Below, in pieces: positions 1 to 8,503 of a stretch of DNA of 50,471 nucleotides (positions are counted from its first letter, which is position 1; each line of letters starts with the position of its first letter). This DNA comes from an uncultured Lachnospiraceae bacterium (GTDB taxonomy: Bacteria; Bacillota; Clostridia; Lachnospirales; Lachnospiraceae), in assembly GCA_947367855.1 (NCBI GenBank), contig CANBFE010000029.1, positions 1 to 50,471 on the forward strand, given 5' to 3'. The notes below the pieces were generated by a model that saw only the letters and a list, made by a program, of their open reading frames with translations, did not search any database and was not told the origin of the DNA. The position numbers and the translations under genes were made by a program.

Positions 1-231
1 ACCATTATGAAGGGCGACTTCCAGATGTTCTGGCAGGTCACGGGCAATAACCCCATGGTTCTGGAGGTGACGGACGTAATCGACACCTATGTGACTCGCT
101 CCCTGCTGAATCTTCAGGAATTTGGCATGACCAGTGCGGCAGGACTCTATCAGTCGGGACTTTCCTTTGTCCTGGTCCTGATAGCAAATTACGCCGTGAA
201 AAAAGTGGAACCGGATTACGCGCTGTTTTAG
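1..231 (+). CDS. Sugar ABC importer permease, LplB/YteP type (C-terminal part)
   Basis: The reading frame is open from the first base, so the start of this gene lies outside the window; 76 residues remain. The visible part is the C-terminal end of a binding-protein-dependent permease: an amphipathic stretch, the LYQSGLSFVLVLIANY membrane segment and a short charged tail ending in YALF. This ending is typical of the first permease of LplB/YteP-type importers for oligosaccharides or polysaccharide fragments. The second permease follows after 33 bases and a binding lipoprotein after that, which supports the call. Substrate is unknown. The family is fairly sure from context, but the fragment alone is short. 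Confidence 0.75.
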   Translation, partial: TIMKGDFQMFWQVTGNNPMVLEVTDVIDTYVTRSLLNLQEFGMTSAAGLYQSGLSFVLVLIANYAVKKVEPDYALF

Positions 232-264
232 GAAATGTTTGAACGCAGAAGGGAGGCCATGGCA

Positions 265-1179
265 ATGGCAAAGAGAACGCACCGCGGAGGAAAGCCTGTA
301 GGGCAGGACCGCATTTTATTCAATATACTTTCCTACATAATACTGACAGTCCTGTCAGCTGCATGCCTGCTGCCGTTCTTACTGGTGTTAAGCGGGTCCG
401 TGTCGGAACAGTACGCCATTCAGCTTCACGGCTACCGGCTGATTCCGGAGACCTTTTCCCTTGACGCATACAAGATGCTGTTCCGGATACCGGAGGAGCT
501 GCTGCGGGCATATGGAGTGACGATTTTTGTGACCGCGGCAGGAACGCTTCTGGGACTGTGGCTCACCAGTATGGCGGCGTATGTACTTGCAAGCCGGGAT
601 TTCCGGTATCGGTATCAGGTATCCTTTTTCTTTTACTTTACCTCCATTTTCGGAGGCGGCCTGGTGCCCTGGTACATTTTCAACACCAAGTACCTTCGCT
701 TTCACAACAGTATCATCGCGCTGATTCTTCCGATTCTGATCAATGTGACTTATCTGCTGATCCTGAAAAGTTACATGATGGGCATTCCGGAGGCCCTGTA
801 CGAATCCGCGAAACTGGACGGGGCGGGAGATATGCGGATTTACTGGAACATTGCGCTGCCCCTGTCCAAGGCAGGCCTTGCCACAGTGGGATTGTTTATC
901 GCTTTGAACTACTGGAACGACTGGTACAATGCCATGTTGTTCCTGGATGAGGGCAGACGGGATATGTATCCGCTGCAGTATTTTCTGAACAATATCCTCA
1001 CCAAGGCCCAGGCCATGAATGCGGCGGCTGCGAGGAGCGGCATTCCCGCCAGTGACGTGCCCAGTGAACCCATGAAGCTTGCCATGACAGTGGTTGCCAC
1101 AGGCCCCATTATTCTGCTGTATCCTTTCCTGCAGAAATATTTTGTAAAAGGCGTTACCATCGGGGCGGTAAAGGGCTGA
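265..1179 (+). CDS. Sugar ABC importer permease, LplC/YtcP type
   Basis: This is the second inner-membrane permease of the importer, about 304 residues with six predicted membrane segments. The cytoplasmic EAA loop that contacts the ATPase is seen as ESAKLDGAGDMRIYW followed by IALPLSKAG, the standard pattern for MalG/LplC-type permeases. I chose the ATG at 265 because a good Shine-Dalgarno (AGAAGGGAGG, ending at 256) sits 8 bases before it. In-frame ATGs at 235 and 259 are possible, but 235 has no such site and 259 lies too close to it. The N-terminus then reads MAKRTHRGGKP, a usual basic start before the first membrane segment. No ATPase gene is present nearby, so a shared MsmX-type ATPase elsewhere is likely (inference). 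Confidence 0.88.
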   Translation: MAKRTHRGGKPVGQDRILFNILSYIILTVLSAACLLPFLLVLSGSVSEQYAIQLHGYRLIPETFSLDAYKMLFRIPEELLRAYGVTIFVTAAGTLLGLWLTSMAAYVLASRDFRYRYQVSFFFYFTSIFGGGLVPWYIFNTKYLRFHNSIIALILPILINVTYLLILKSYMMGIPEALYESAKLDGAGDMRIYWNIALPLSKAGLATVGLFIALNYWNDWYNAMLFLDEGRRDMYPLQYFLNNILTKAQAMNAAAARSGIPASDVPSEPMKLAMTVVATGPIILLYPFLQKYFVKGVTIGAVKG

Positions 1180-1266
1180 CCCCCTCACATCAATCATCGA
1201 AAAAAGTTCGCAAGAATTTTTTTATAGAAACCGAAATGCAAAAAAGCAAAAAAGGAGGAACGTTTT

Positions 1267-2919
1267 ATGAGAAAGAAAACAAGAATCAGCGGTCTGCTTA
1301 TGGCAATGTTGCTGGGACTGGGCACTTTGAGCGGATGCGGCAGCGAACCTGCGGTTACGGGTTCATCCACTCCGGCAGATGTGCCTGTGTCGGAAGAGTC
1401 AGAGGAGGCATCGGATTCTTCATCCGAGCAGGAGTCTGCATCCGAATCAGCGCCGGAGGCGGAGTCTCAGGCGGAAGGACCCGATATCTCCGAGGAAGTG
1501 ACCCTGACCATGTACCTCATCGGAGACCGCCCCGTGGACAACGATGAGGTGTTTGCGAAAATCAACGAAAAACTGAAGGCGGAAATCAATGCCACCATTG
1601 ATGTGAAGTTCATGAGCTGGGGCGAATATGAGCAGAAATATCCGCTGATCTTTGCTTCCGGAGAAGACTGGGACATCATCTATACGGCTGACTGGTGTTT
1701 CTACAATGCACAGGCCACCAAGCAGGGATTCTGGGAGATTACCCAGGAAGCGCTCGACACTTACGCACCCATGACTGCGGCAAGCATTTATCCGGAGGCC
1801 TGGGAGCAGGCAAAGGTGGACGGACAGGTATTTATGCTTCCCATGAACTACAAGGAGATTACTTCCTATGTGTACATGGCAAGGGGCGATCTGATGGATA
1901 AATACGATATCAAGTCCGTTGCGTCCCTGGACGAGGCGGAGGCCTACATGGATGCCATCGTGGCAAACGAGCCCACTTTGATTCCTCTGGATGTAGGCTC
2001 CGATTACGACAAGCTCTTTGTGTTTGACCGCATGTGGCAGAAAGCGAACTGGGAGTCTGAGGAAAAAGTAGCCGGAATCGGCACATGGCAGGCAATGGGC
2101 AGCGTCAGCGAAACGGATGACAATGCGGAAGTGAAGGGCGTTTACGATCAGCCGGAGTTCCAGGGTGTGATTGAGCGCCTGAAGAGTTGGAAGGACAAAG
2201 GATTCTGGAGCAAAAACGCCGTTGTCAATACCCAGAACAACACGGAAAGCTTCCAGGCAGGAAAATCTGCATTGGCCCTTTGTAATGCCAACACGGCAAA
2301 AAGCATCTATACACAGATGTCCACCGAGCATCCGGAATGGGATGTGCGCGTATTTGACGCCCAGGACGGCGTACCGCCTGTCTTGAATTCCTATCTGGCA
2401 AACGGTATGAGTATTTTCTCCAAATCCAAATATCCGGAGCGGGCGCTGATGGCTCTTGATTATCTGCGCAACGATGTGGAAATCAACAATCTGTTCTGCT
2501 ACGGCATTGAGGGCAAGCACTGGGAAGCTTCCGGAGACAATGCGCTGGTATCCCTGCCTGACAGCTCCAATTATGCTTATGACAGCAACTGCAACTGGGG
2601 CGTGCGCAACGATGCAAGCTGGCGTGTTGTGGAAGGTGGCATCCCGGGGCTGGAGGAACTGAATGCCCAGTGGAAGGAGACGGCCTACAGCAGACGTTAT
2701 CAGACCTTCGTGTTCAACGATGGGGATGTGAAAAACGAGATCGCTGCCATTACCGAGATCTTCAACTCGGAATACAAGCTGCTGGGACTGGGCTTTACAG
2801 ATGACCCTGCAGGCGACATCGCAAAGCTGAAGGAAAAGATGACTGCAGCAGGCGCGGACACCGTGTATGCAGAGATGCAGAAGCAGGCCCAGGAATTCCT
2901 GTCAACTAACGAAAACTGA
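1267..2919 (+). CDS. Extracellular solute-binding lipoprotein, LplA-like (DUF3502 type)
   Basis: This 550-residue lipoprotein would capture the sugar for the two upstream permeases. It begins with a basic n-region, a hydrophobic stretch and the lipobox LSGC, giving lipidation at Cys24. Residues about 25-75 are a Ser/Glu/Ala-rich linker that would hold the binding domain off the membrane. The mature part resembles large family 1-type binding proteins of LplA kind, and the C-terminal helical end resembles the DUF3502 domain. A strong AAAGGAGG site precedes the ATG. The 87-base gap from the permease holds no clear terminator, so the three genes are probably one operon, ended by the hairpin at 2961-3006. 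The ligand cannot be read from sequence. Confidence 0.88.
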   Translation: MRKKTRISGLLMAMLLGLGTLSGCGSEPAVTGSSTPADVPVSEESEEASDSSSEQESASESAPEAESQAEGPDISEEVTLTMYLIGDRPVDNDEVFAKINEKLKAEINATIDVKFMSWGEYEQKYPLIFASGEDWDIIYTADWCFYNAQATKQGFWEITQEALDTYAPMTAASIYPEAWEQAKVDGQVFMLPMNYKEITSYVYMARGDLMDKYDIKSVASLDEAEAYMDAIVANEPTLIPLDVGSDYDKLFVFDRMWQKANWESEEKVAGIGTWQAMGSVSETDDNAEVKGVYDQPEFQGVIERLKSWKDKGFWSKNAVVNTQNNTESFQAGKSALALCNANTAKSIYTQMSTEHPEWDVRVFDAQDGVPPVLNSYLANGMSIFSKSKYPERALMALDYLRNDVEINNLFCYGIEGKHWEASGDNALVSLPDSSNYAYDSNCNWGVRNDASWRVVEGGIPGLEELNAQWKETAYSRRYQTFVFNDGDVKNEIAAITEIFNSEYKLLGLGFTDDPAGDIAKLKEKMTAAGADTVYAEMQKQAQEFLSTNEN

Positions 2920-2960
2920 CGATATACCATGAGCAATAACATACAGCAGTATTTCCCCTA

Positions 2961-3006
2961 AAAAGAGGAGCGGCCGCACTGAGCAATCAGCGCGGCCGCT
3001 CCTTTT
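2961..3006 (+). terminator. Intrinsic terminator after the LplA-like gene
   Basis: A perfect stem (GGAGCGGCCGC paired with GCGGCCGCTCC) with a 14-base loop is flanked by AAAAGA on the left and TTTT on the right. It lies 41 bases after the binding-protein stop. The A-tract on the left would let it work in both directions. Confidence 0.85.
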
Positions 3007-3073
3007 AAAAATTTACTGTGGGTTATGGAAAAAGCCGTCGATCCGTGGTATCCTATAGATTGAGGTGAAAAAA

Positions 3074-3853
3074 TTGAATGGAAACAGAAATGCATTTGCA
3101 AACGGAATACGGGACGGGGCGCCCATTGCCCTGGGATATTTTGCGGTGGCCTTTTCCCTGGGGATTGTGGCGAAGAAGGCGGGACTGAATCCTTTCCAGG
3201 GTTTTCTGTCCAGTATCCTGAACCACGCGTCCGCAGGGGAGTATGCGGAATTTACGGTTATCATGGCAAATGCCCCTTATTTTGAGATGGCAATTGTTAT
3301 ATTGGTTACTAATATACGGTATCTTCTGATGAGCTGCGCGCTGAGCCAGAAATTCTCCCCGGATACCGCCATGGGACACAGGCTTCTGGTGGGCTTCGGC
3401 ATCACGGATGAAATCTTCGGCATCAGTGTGGGGAAGCCGGGAATGCTGAATCCCTGCTACAGCTACGGAGCCATGGCCATTGCCCTGCCGGGATGGGCTT
3501 TCGGTACGGCTATGGGAGTGGTGGCGGGCAATGTGTTGCCGGTTTCCCTGGTCAGCGCTTTGAGTGTGGCGCTGTACGGCATGTTTGTAGCGATTATTGT
3601 TCCTGCCGCAAAGGCCGGCAGGGTGGTGGGCGGTGTGATTCTGGTTAGTTTCCTGGCAAGCTTTATTGTGTCCAGACTGTCCGTTTTTAACGGATTGTCC
3701 GACAGTATGAAGATCAGCCTTCTGACTGTGGTGATTGCCGGAGCGGCCGCGCTGTTATTTCCCCTGAAGGAAGGCCCGGAGAGGGAAAGTGTGATTGAGG
3801 AAGGCGCGGAAGAAAACCGGGGAAGGATATCCGGAGGGGAGGCAGAGAAATGA
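3074..3853 (+). CDS. azlC: Branched-chain amino acid exporter large subunit, AzlC family
   Basis: AzlC and AzlD form a membrane exporter for branched-chain amino acids and their analogues. This protein (about 259 residues) has the family's hydrophobic profile and the conserved opening in which an RDGAPIALGYFAVAFSLG stretch leads into the first membrane segments. The TTG at 3074 is the best start: GAGGTG at 3062-3067 is spaced 6 bases from it. The in-frame GTG at 3065 lies inside that Shine-Dalgarno sequence and is unlikely. The tail after the last membrane segment is charged and Glu-rich. The next gene overlaps by four bases (ATGA), so translation of the pair is coupled. Substrate specificity is known for the family, not tested here. 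Confidence 0.88.
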   Translation: MNGNRNAFANGIRDGAPIALGYFAVAFSLGIVAKKAGLNPFQGFLSSILNHASAGEYAEFTVIMANAPYFEMAIVILVTNIRYLLMSCALSQKFSPDTAMGHRLLVGFGITDEIFGISVGKPGMLNPCYSYGAMAIALPGWAFGTAMGVVAGNVLPVSLVSALSVALYGMFVAIIVPAAKAGRVVGGVILVSFLASFIVSRLSVFNGLSDSMKISLLTVVIAGAAALLFPLKEGPERESVIEEGAEENRGRISGGEAEK

Positions 3854-4167
3854 CGCATAATATTTATCTGTACATACTGGTGGCTGCTGCCGTGTCCTTT
3901 CTGATTCGGGTGCTGCCGCTGACTTTAATCCGGAAGAAAATAAAGAATCCGTTTATTCGTTCCTTTCTTTATTATGTGCCGTATGTCACATTGGCGGTGA
4001 TGACTTTTCCGGCCATTATCTCTGCGCCCCGGATTCCCCTGGCGGGAATTCTGGCGCTGATTGCGGGTGTGGCTGCGGCATGGAAAGGAATGAGCATGGT
4101 GGGAATTGCAGTGCTGTGCTGCGGCGTGGTTTTTGTGGTGGAGACGATTGCGGGATTCTGGATTTGA
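3850..4167 (+). CDS. azlD: Branched-chain amino acid exporter small subunit, AzlD family
   Basis: This is the small partner of AzlC, 105 residues with about four membrane segments. The segment FLIRVLPLTLIRKKIKNPF near the N-terminus and the following YYVPYVTLAVMTFPAI stretch fit the AzlD family well. Its ATG overlaps the azlC stop as ATGA, which indicates translational coupling and equal production of the two subunits. The length is the usual one for the family. A 52-base gap with no terminator separates it from the GH43-like gene, so transcription may continue. Confidence 0.88.
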   Translation: MTHNIYLYILVAAAVSFLIRVLPLTLIRKKIKNPFIRSFLYYVPYVTLAVMTFPAIISAPRIPLAGILALIAGVAAAWKGMSMVGIAVLCCGVVFVVETIAGFWI

Positions 4168-4219
4168 GGGAGAAGCTTTGGCAGAGGGGAAGAATAATTT
4201 TGGAAAGGTTGGAGAAGGC

Positions 4220-5164
4220 ATGAAGCAGGCATATTTATTTGTACATTTCAGGGAAAAAAGTACCCCGGACGGAGAGCAGGTGTATTTCGGCATCAGCAGG
4301 GACGGGTTTCACTGGGAACAGGTAAACGGCGGGAACCCGGTGCTCTGGTGCTATTATGGGGATAAGGGGGGCAGGGATTTTGCCATTACCTGGTGCAGGG
4401 AGACAGGAAAATACGTGATTCTGGGAACGGACTTAAGCCTGGCTTATGGGATGCGGGGAAAGTATCGCCACAGCTGGGAGGAAATTTCCAGGAACGGCAG
4501 CAAATGTCTGGCGCTGTGGGAATCGGAGGATCTGCTTCACTGGACGGAGCAGCGTCTGGTAAAACTGGGGGACGAGAGATTTGGCTGCCTGTGGGCTCCG
4601 GATGTGATTTTTGACCGGGAAAGGGAGGAATATGTGGTGCACTGGTCTTCTTCTCATGCAGACAACGGTTTCGGAAAGAAGGCCATCTACTGCGCCAGGA
4701 CAAAGGATTTTCACCAGTTCAGCGAACCGGTTCTGCTGTATCGGCATCCGGAGGAAGAGGTGATTGACTCCGCTATCTATGAGGAGGATGGTTATTATCT
4801 TTTTGTAAAAAGGGGCGGCTCCTGCTGTCGGAACATTCTGCTGCGGGGAGAGCGTCTGGAGGGACCATATGAGCAGATCACTGCCTTTGACGAGAGCACG
4901 GCGGATTTGGAGGATGGCGTCTATGAGGCGCCTGCAGCCGTCCGGCTGGAGGACGGCAGATGGTGCCTGTTTCTGGATTATTACGGGGTGCCGGGAGAGG
5001 GGCAGGGATATGTGCCATTTGTGGCGGATTCCCTTAAAAGCGGGAGGTTTGTGCGGTCAGACAGACAGTTTTCCTTTCCCTATGGCTTCAAGCATGGGAC
5101 GATTTTGACGATTACGCCTGCGCAGTATGAGGCTTTGGCACACTGGGAGAGCAGAGGAGTATAG
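4220..5164 (+). CDS. Glycoside hydrolase family 43-like five-bladed propeller protein
   Basis: A 314-residue protein without a signal peptide, so cytoplasmic. The repeated beta-rich blades with motifs such as GCLWAPDVIFD, VIDSAIYEEDGYYLFVK and GVYEAPAAVRL match GH43/GH62-type five-bladed propellers that act on arabinose- or xylose-containing glycans. The acidic residues in APDV, IDSA and YEAP fit the usual aspartate/aspartate/glutamate active-site layout, although exact residues need a model. The start at 4220 follows GGAG with 5-base spacing; an in-frame start further upstream would overlap azlD and lacks a site. Its link with azlCD is probably only positional. Substrate is unknown, and it could be a propeller protein without hydrolase activity. 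Confidence 0.72.
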   Translation: MKQAYLFVHFREKSTPDGEQVYFGISRDGFHWEQVNGGNPVLWCYYGDKGGRDFAITWCRETGKYVILGTDLSLAYGMRGKYRHSWEEISRNGSKCLALWESEDLLHWTEQRLVKLGDERFGCLWAPDVIFDREREEYVVHWSSSHADNGFGKKAIYCARTKDFHQFSEPVLLYRHPEEEVIDSAIYEEDGYYLFVKRGGSCCRNILLRGERLEGPYEQITAFDESTADLEDGVYEAPAAVRLEDGRWCLFLDYYGVPGEGQGYVPFVADSLKSGRFVRSDRQFSFPYGFKHGTILTITPAQYEALAHWESRGV

Positions 5165-5197
5165 GTACGGTTTCATAGAAGGAGAGGAGAAAGGAAA

Positions 5198-5866
5198 ATG
5201 GCATCCTGGATGGTACATTTGCAGGTGGCGGACAAGCTGTTGGAGAGGTTGGAAGGAATTGCGCAGACCGAATTTGTGATGGGGAATATTGCGCCGGACA
5301 GCGGACTGCCCAATGAGGACTGGAGTTCCTATACGCCGGGGAAGGATCTCACTCATTTTTATATTAAGGGAGAGAACGGAAAGACAAAGATCGGTGTAGA
5401 GGATTTTGTAGAGAAATATTTTACGGAGGAGCGGCGCAGGGGTTATTCAAAAGAGGCGTATTCCTTTTTTCTGGGATATCTGGTTCATTTGTTGACGGAT
5501 GAGGAGTGGGTCCGTCGCATCTATGAGCCGGGCGTGGAGAGATGCGACCGGGAGGATGCGGCAGATCAGAACAGGCTTTTGTGGGCCATGAAGGCGGACT
5601 GGTATGATCTGGATTTTCTTTATCTGAAAAAGCATCCGGATTTCAGGGCATTCCGTATTTACGAACAGGCGGAGGGCTTTGAGAATACATATATGGATAT
5701 TTTCAGCAGGGAAGCATTTGACATACGGAGACAGGATATTGTCAGCTTTTACAGGGGCGGCAGGGACAATCTGGACAGGGAGTATCCGTATCTGAAGGAA
5801 GATGAAGCAGCGGATTTTGTGGAGCAGAGTGTGGAGTCCATCCTGGGCAGGTTGGAGTGTATTTGA
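5198..5866 (+). CDS. Zinc-dependent phospholipase C-like protein (PF00882 type)
   Basis: A 222-residue soluble protein without a secretion signal. The N-terminus MASWMVHLQVADKLLERL, then GNIAPD, THFY and the helix GYLVHLLTDEEW, place it in the zinc-dependent phospholipase C/D family common in Lachnospiraceae. The metal ligands would be His in WMVH, Asp in APD, His in THFY and the His and Asp of HLLTD. True members of this class are often secreted; this one appears cytoplasmic, so its substrate is uncertain. It is preceded by a clear GGAGAGGAGAAAGG site. It sits 33 bases after the GH43-like gene and 78 bases before nspC, with no terminator seen on either side. Function is not known. Confidence 0.68.
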   Translation: MASWMVHLQVADKLLERLEGIAQTEFVMGNIAPDSGLPNEDWSSYTPGKDLTHFYIKGENGKTKIGVEDFVEKYFTEERRRGYSKEAYSFFLGYLVHLLTDEEWVRRIYEPGVERCDREDAADQNRLLWAMKADWYDLDFLYLKKHPDFRAFRIYEQAEGFENTYMDIFSREAFDIRRQDIVSFYRGGRDNLDREYPYLKEDEAADFVEQSVESILGRLECI

Positions 5867-5944
5867 GCATTCCGACATGCTCCGGCAGAGTATCTTTGTG
5901 TCGGGAAAGCGTGATTTGCCGGAAAGGGCAGAGGGGAGAAAAGT

Positions 5945-7108
5945 ATGAAATTTGCCGAATTACCCACCCCCTGTTATGTGGTGGACGAGGCCTTGCTGGA
6001 GAGGAATCTGGAGGTGCTGAAAGGGGTTGCGGACAGGACGGGGGCCAGAATCCTGCTGGCCCAGAAAGCCTTTTCCATGTATGCGTTATATCCGCTGATA
6101 GGGCGGTATCTACAGGGAGCCACTGCCAGCGGATTGTATGAGGCCAGGCTCTGTGCGGAGGAGATGGCAGGGCCGTGGGCGCGCCGGGGAAGAAAACTGG
6201 AAAATCACGTTTTCTGCCCTGCATACCGGGAGGCGGACTTTGAAGAAATACGGAAATATTGTGATCATATTGTGTTCAACTCCTGGAAGCAGGTGGAGAA
6301 GTTCGGCAAAAGGGCAGCGGGTAAAAGCATAGGTCTGCGCATCAATCCGGAATGCTCCACCCAGGAAGGACATGCCATCTACGATCCCTGTGCTCCCGGC
6401 TCCAGGCTGGGGGTGACCAAAGCGGAGTTTGAGGCTGTAAAAAGCGGCAGCGGACTGGCGGGAATGCTGGACGGACTTCACTTTCATACGCTGTGCGAGC
6501 AGAATTCCGACGATCTGGAGAGAACCCTGGATGCGGTGGAAGAGAAGTTCGGCGCATACCTTGGGGGGATGAAGTGGATCAATTTCGGCGGCGGGCACCA
6601 TATCACACGGCAGGATTATGATATTCCCCGACTGGAGCGCTGCATCAGGCGGATGCAGGAAAAATATGGTCTGACTGTCTATCTGGAACCCGGCGAGGCT
6701 GTGGCGCTGAACGCAGGATTTCTGGTAACCACGGTTTTGGAGACGCTTCATAATGAGATGGATATTGCCATTCTGGATACTTCGGCTGCCTGCCATATGC
6801 CGGATGTACTGGAGATGCCCTATAGACCGCCGCTGCAGGGAAGCGGCCTGCCCGGAGAGAAAGCGCATACCTTCCGGTTAGGTGGTCCTACCTGCCTGGC
6901 AGGGGATATCATCGGGGATTATTCCTTTGACGCTCCCCTGCAGGAAAGAGACAGGCTGGTTTTCGAGGATATGGCCATCTATTCCATGGTAAAGAACAAT
7001 ACCTTTAACGGGATGCCTCTGCCCTCCATTGCGCTGCGGAGGAAAGAGGGGGACTGCGTACTGGTAAAGCAGTTTGGGTATGAGGATTTCAGGGGGCGTC
7101 TGTCCTGA
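5945..7108 (+). CDS. nspC: Carboxynorspermidine/carboxyspermidine decarboxylase
   Basis: NspC is a PLP enzyme that removes CO2 from carboxyspermidine (or carboxynorspermidine) to give spermidine (or norspermidine), the last step of the aspartate-semialdehyde route. The 387 residues cover the whole fold III decarboxylase. Lys41 in LLAQKAFS is the Schiff-base lysine. HFHTLCEQN, the phosphate loop FGGGHH, LEPGEAV and the dimer-partner cysteine in GPTCLAGDIIGDY are all present. The start follows GAGGGGAGA. Carboxyspermidine dehydrogenase, its usual neighbour, is absent from the window. The putrescine-forming genes aguA and aguB follow after 283 bases, which fits a polyamine locus. Confidence 0.93.
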   Translation: MKFAELPTPCYVVDEALLERNLEVLKGVADRTGARILLAQKAFSMYALYPLIGRYLQGATASGLYEARLCAEEMAGPWARRGRKLENHVFCPAYREADFEEIRKYCDHIVFNSWKQVEKFGKRAAGKSIGLRINPECSTQEGHAIYDPCAPGSRLGVTKAEFEAVKSGSGLAGMLDGLHFHTLCEQNSDDLERTLDAVEEKFGAYLGGMKWINFGGGHHITRQDYDIPRLERCIRRMQEKYGLTVYLEPGEAVALNAGFLVTTVLETLHNEMDIAILDTSAACHMPDVLEMPYRPPLQGSGLPGEKAHTFRLGGPTCLAGDIIGDYSFDAPLQERDRLVFEDMAIYSMVKNNTFNGMPLPSIALRRKEGDCVLVKQFGYEDFRGRLS

Positions 7109-7120
7109 GACGCAAAAAAA

Positions 7121-7143
7121 CAGGAGCCCTTTAAGGGCTCCTG
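7121..7143 (-). terminator. Perfect hairpin with terminator polarity on the minus strand
   Basis: The stem CAGGAGCCCTT / AAGGGCTCCTG has almost no loop. On the plus strand it is preceded by seven A residues and followed by GAAAAAGG, so the U-tract exists only for minus-strand transcription. It lies 12 bases after the nspC stop and may still act weakly for nspC. No minus-strand gene is visible upstream of it on that strand. Confidence 0.6.
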
Positions 7144-7306
7144 AAAAAGGAAGGGGTAAAATAAAGAAACATGAAGAAAAAATTTATGTAAAACTGCTCA
7201 TGCAGTGTTGCAGGTAGCCGAAGCTGACAGAACCCCAATGCATTTTTTAGAATCCAACAGCTTCTTTGTTAATAAATACATGATACCCGAAAAATGTGTC
7301 TAAAGT

Positions 7307-7357
7307 TTGACTTTGGGCTTAAGGAATTATAAAATCTTTGTATAATAATTGTATAAT
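7307..7357 (+). promoter_or_regulatory. Probable promoter region of aguA-aguB
   Basis: An AT-rich stretch holds TTGACT (7307-7312), TATAAA (7328-7333, only 15 bases away) and two TATAAT boxes at 7341-7346 and 7352-7357, each preceded by TTG. The boxes are good, but the spacing between any -35 and -10 is not ideal, so the exact start is uncertain. Confidence 0.45.
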
Positions 7358-7391
7358 AAAATCCGCAGACAGGAAGAAGGGGAGGGACTTC

Positions 7392-8486
7392 ATGAGGATA
7401 ATAAGAGATATCACACCGGCGGAGGAAGGGTTCCGTATGCCGGCCGAGTATGAGCAGCACGCAGGCTGTATCATGATATTTCCGGAGCGGCCGGATTCCT
7501 GGCAGTACGGGGGCTATGCCGCCAGGAAAGCTTTTGCTGCCATTGCGGAGGCTGTCTCCGGCTCCGAACAGGTGACGGTATGCGCCAGTGGGGCCCAGTA
7601 TGACAATGCCAGGGCCATGCTGCCGTCCCATATCCGCGTGGTGGAGATGTCCAGTAATGACGCATGGGCCAGGGACTATGCCCCCACCTTTGTGAAAAAT
7701 GACAGTGGCGTCATAAGGGGGATAGACTGGGGCTTCAACGCCTGGGGCGGACTTTGGGACGGATTGTATTTTCCGTGGGACAAGGATAATCAGATGGCGC
7801 GGAAACTCTGCGATCTGTTGGAAACCGATGTTTATGACATGCGTGACTTTATTCTGGAGGGCGGTTCCATACATGTGGACGGGGAGGGAACCTGCATGGT
7901 GACGGAATGCTGTCTGCTGAGCCGGGGGCGCAACCCGGGGCTTTCCAGGGAACAGATTGAGGAGAAACTGCGCAGCTGCCTGAATGTTTCCGTCATTCTG
8001 TGGCTGCCCTGTGGAATCTATCATGACGAGACAAACGGGCATGTGGATAATATCTGCGCCTTCACGGCTCCGGGGGAAGTGGTTCTGGCCTGGACGGAGG
8101 ACCGGGAGGATGTCCAGTATCCCCTGTCGAAAGCCTGTCTGGACTACCTGGAACAGGCTGTGGATGCCAGGGGCAGAAAACTGAAGGTGCACAGGCTGCC
8201 GCTGCCAAAACCCGTGACCATTACGGAGGAGGAATGCCGGGGACTGGATGCCTGCTGGGACGAACCCACCCGGAAGCCGGGGGAGCGTCTGGCTGCATCC
8301 TATGTGAACTTCTATATTGCAAATGGAAGCATAGTGATGCCCGGCTTTGGAGACCCTGCAGATGAGGAGGCAAAGGCGGTTCTGCAGCGCCTGTTCCCGG
8401 ACAGGGAAGTGATTCAGATTTATACCCGGGATATTCTCATCGGCGGCGGAAATATCCACTGTATCACACAGCAGATTCCAAAATAA
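7392..8486 (+). CDS. aguA: Agmatine deiminase
   Basis: AguA converts agmatine to N-carbamoylputrescine and ammonia. The 364-residue protein has the guanidine-modifying enzyme fold. SNDAWARDYAPTF and DWGFNAWGG bind substrate, ILEGGSIHVDGEG is the first glutamate loop, ETNGHVDN carries the catalytic histidine, and GGGNIHCITQQ at the C-terminus carries the nucleophile Cys357. The ATG at 7392 follows GAAGGGGAGG with good spacing; an earlier in-frame start lies inside the promoter region and is rejected. aguB follows after 17 bases, so the two are one operon. The product feeds putrescine and, through NspC, spermidine synthesis. Assignment is secure. Confidence 0.95.
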   Translation: MRIIRDITPAEEGFRMPAEYEQHAGCIMIFPERPDSWQYGGYAARKAFAAIAEAVSGSEQVTVCASGAQYDNARAMLPSHIRVVEMSSNDAWARDYAPTFVKNDSGVIRGIDWGFNAWGGLWDGLYFPWDKDNQMARKLCDLLETDVYDMRDFILEGGSIHVDGEGTCMVTECCLLSRGRNPGLSREQIEEKLRSCLNVSVILWLPCGIYHDETNGHVDNICAFTAPGEVVLAWTEDREDVQYPLSKACLDYLEQAVDARGRKLKVHRLPLPKPVTITEEECRGLDACWDEPTRKPGERLAASYVNFYIANGSIVMPGFGDPADEEAKAVLQRLFPDREVIQIYTRDILIGGGNIHCITQQIPK

Positions 8487-8503
8487 GAAGAGAGGAAATT
8501 CCC

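Noticed and set aside
235..264. Upstream ATG as start of the LplC-type permease
   Set aside because: The Shine-Dalgarno sequence ending at 256 lies inside that extension and points to the ATG at 265.
7171..7191. Six-codon ORF (MKKKFM) after nspC as a leader peptide
   Set aside because: The possible ribosome site is too far away and no attenuator structure follows on the same strand.
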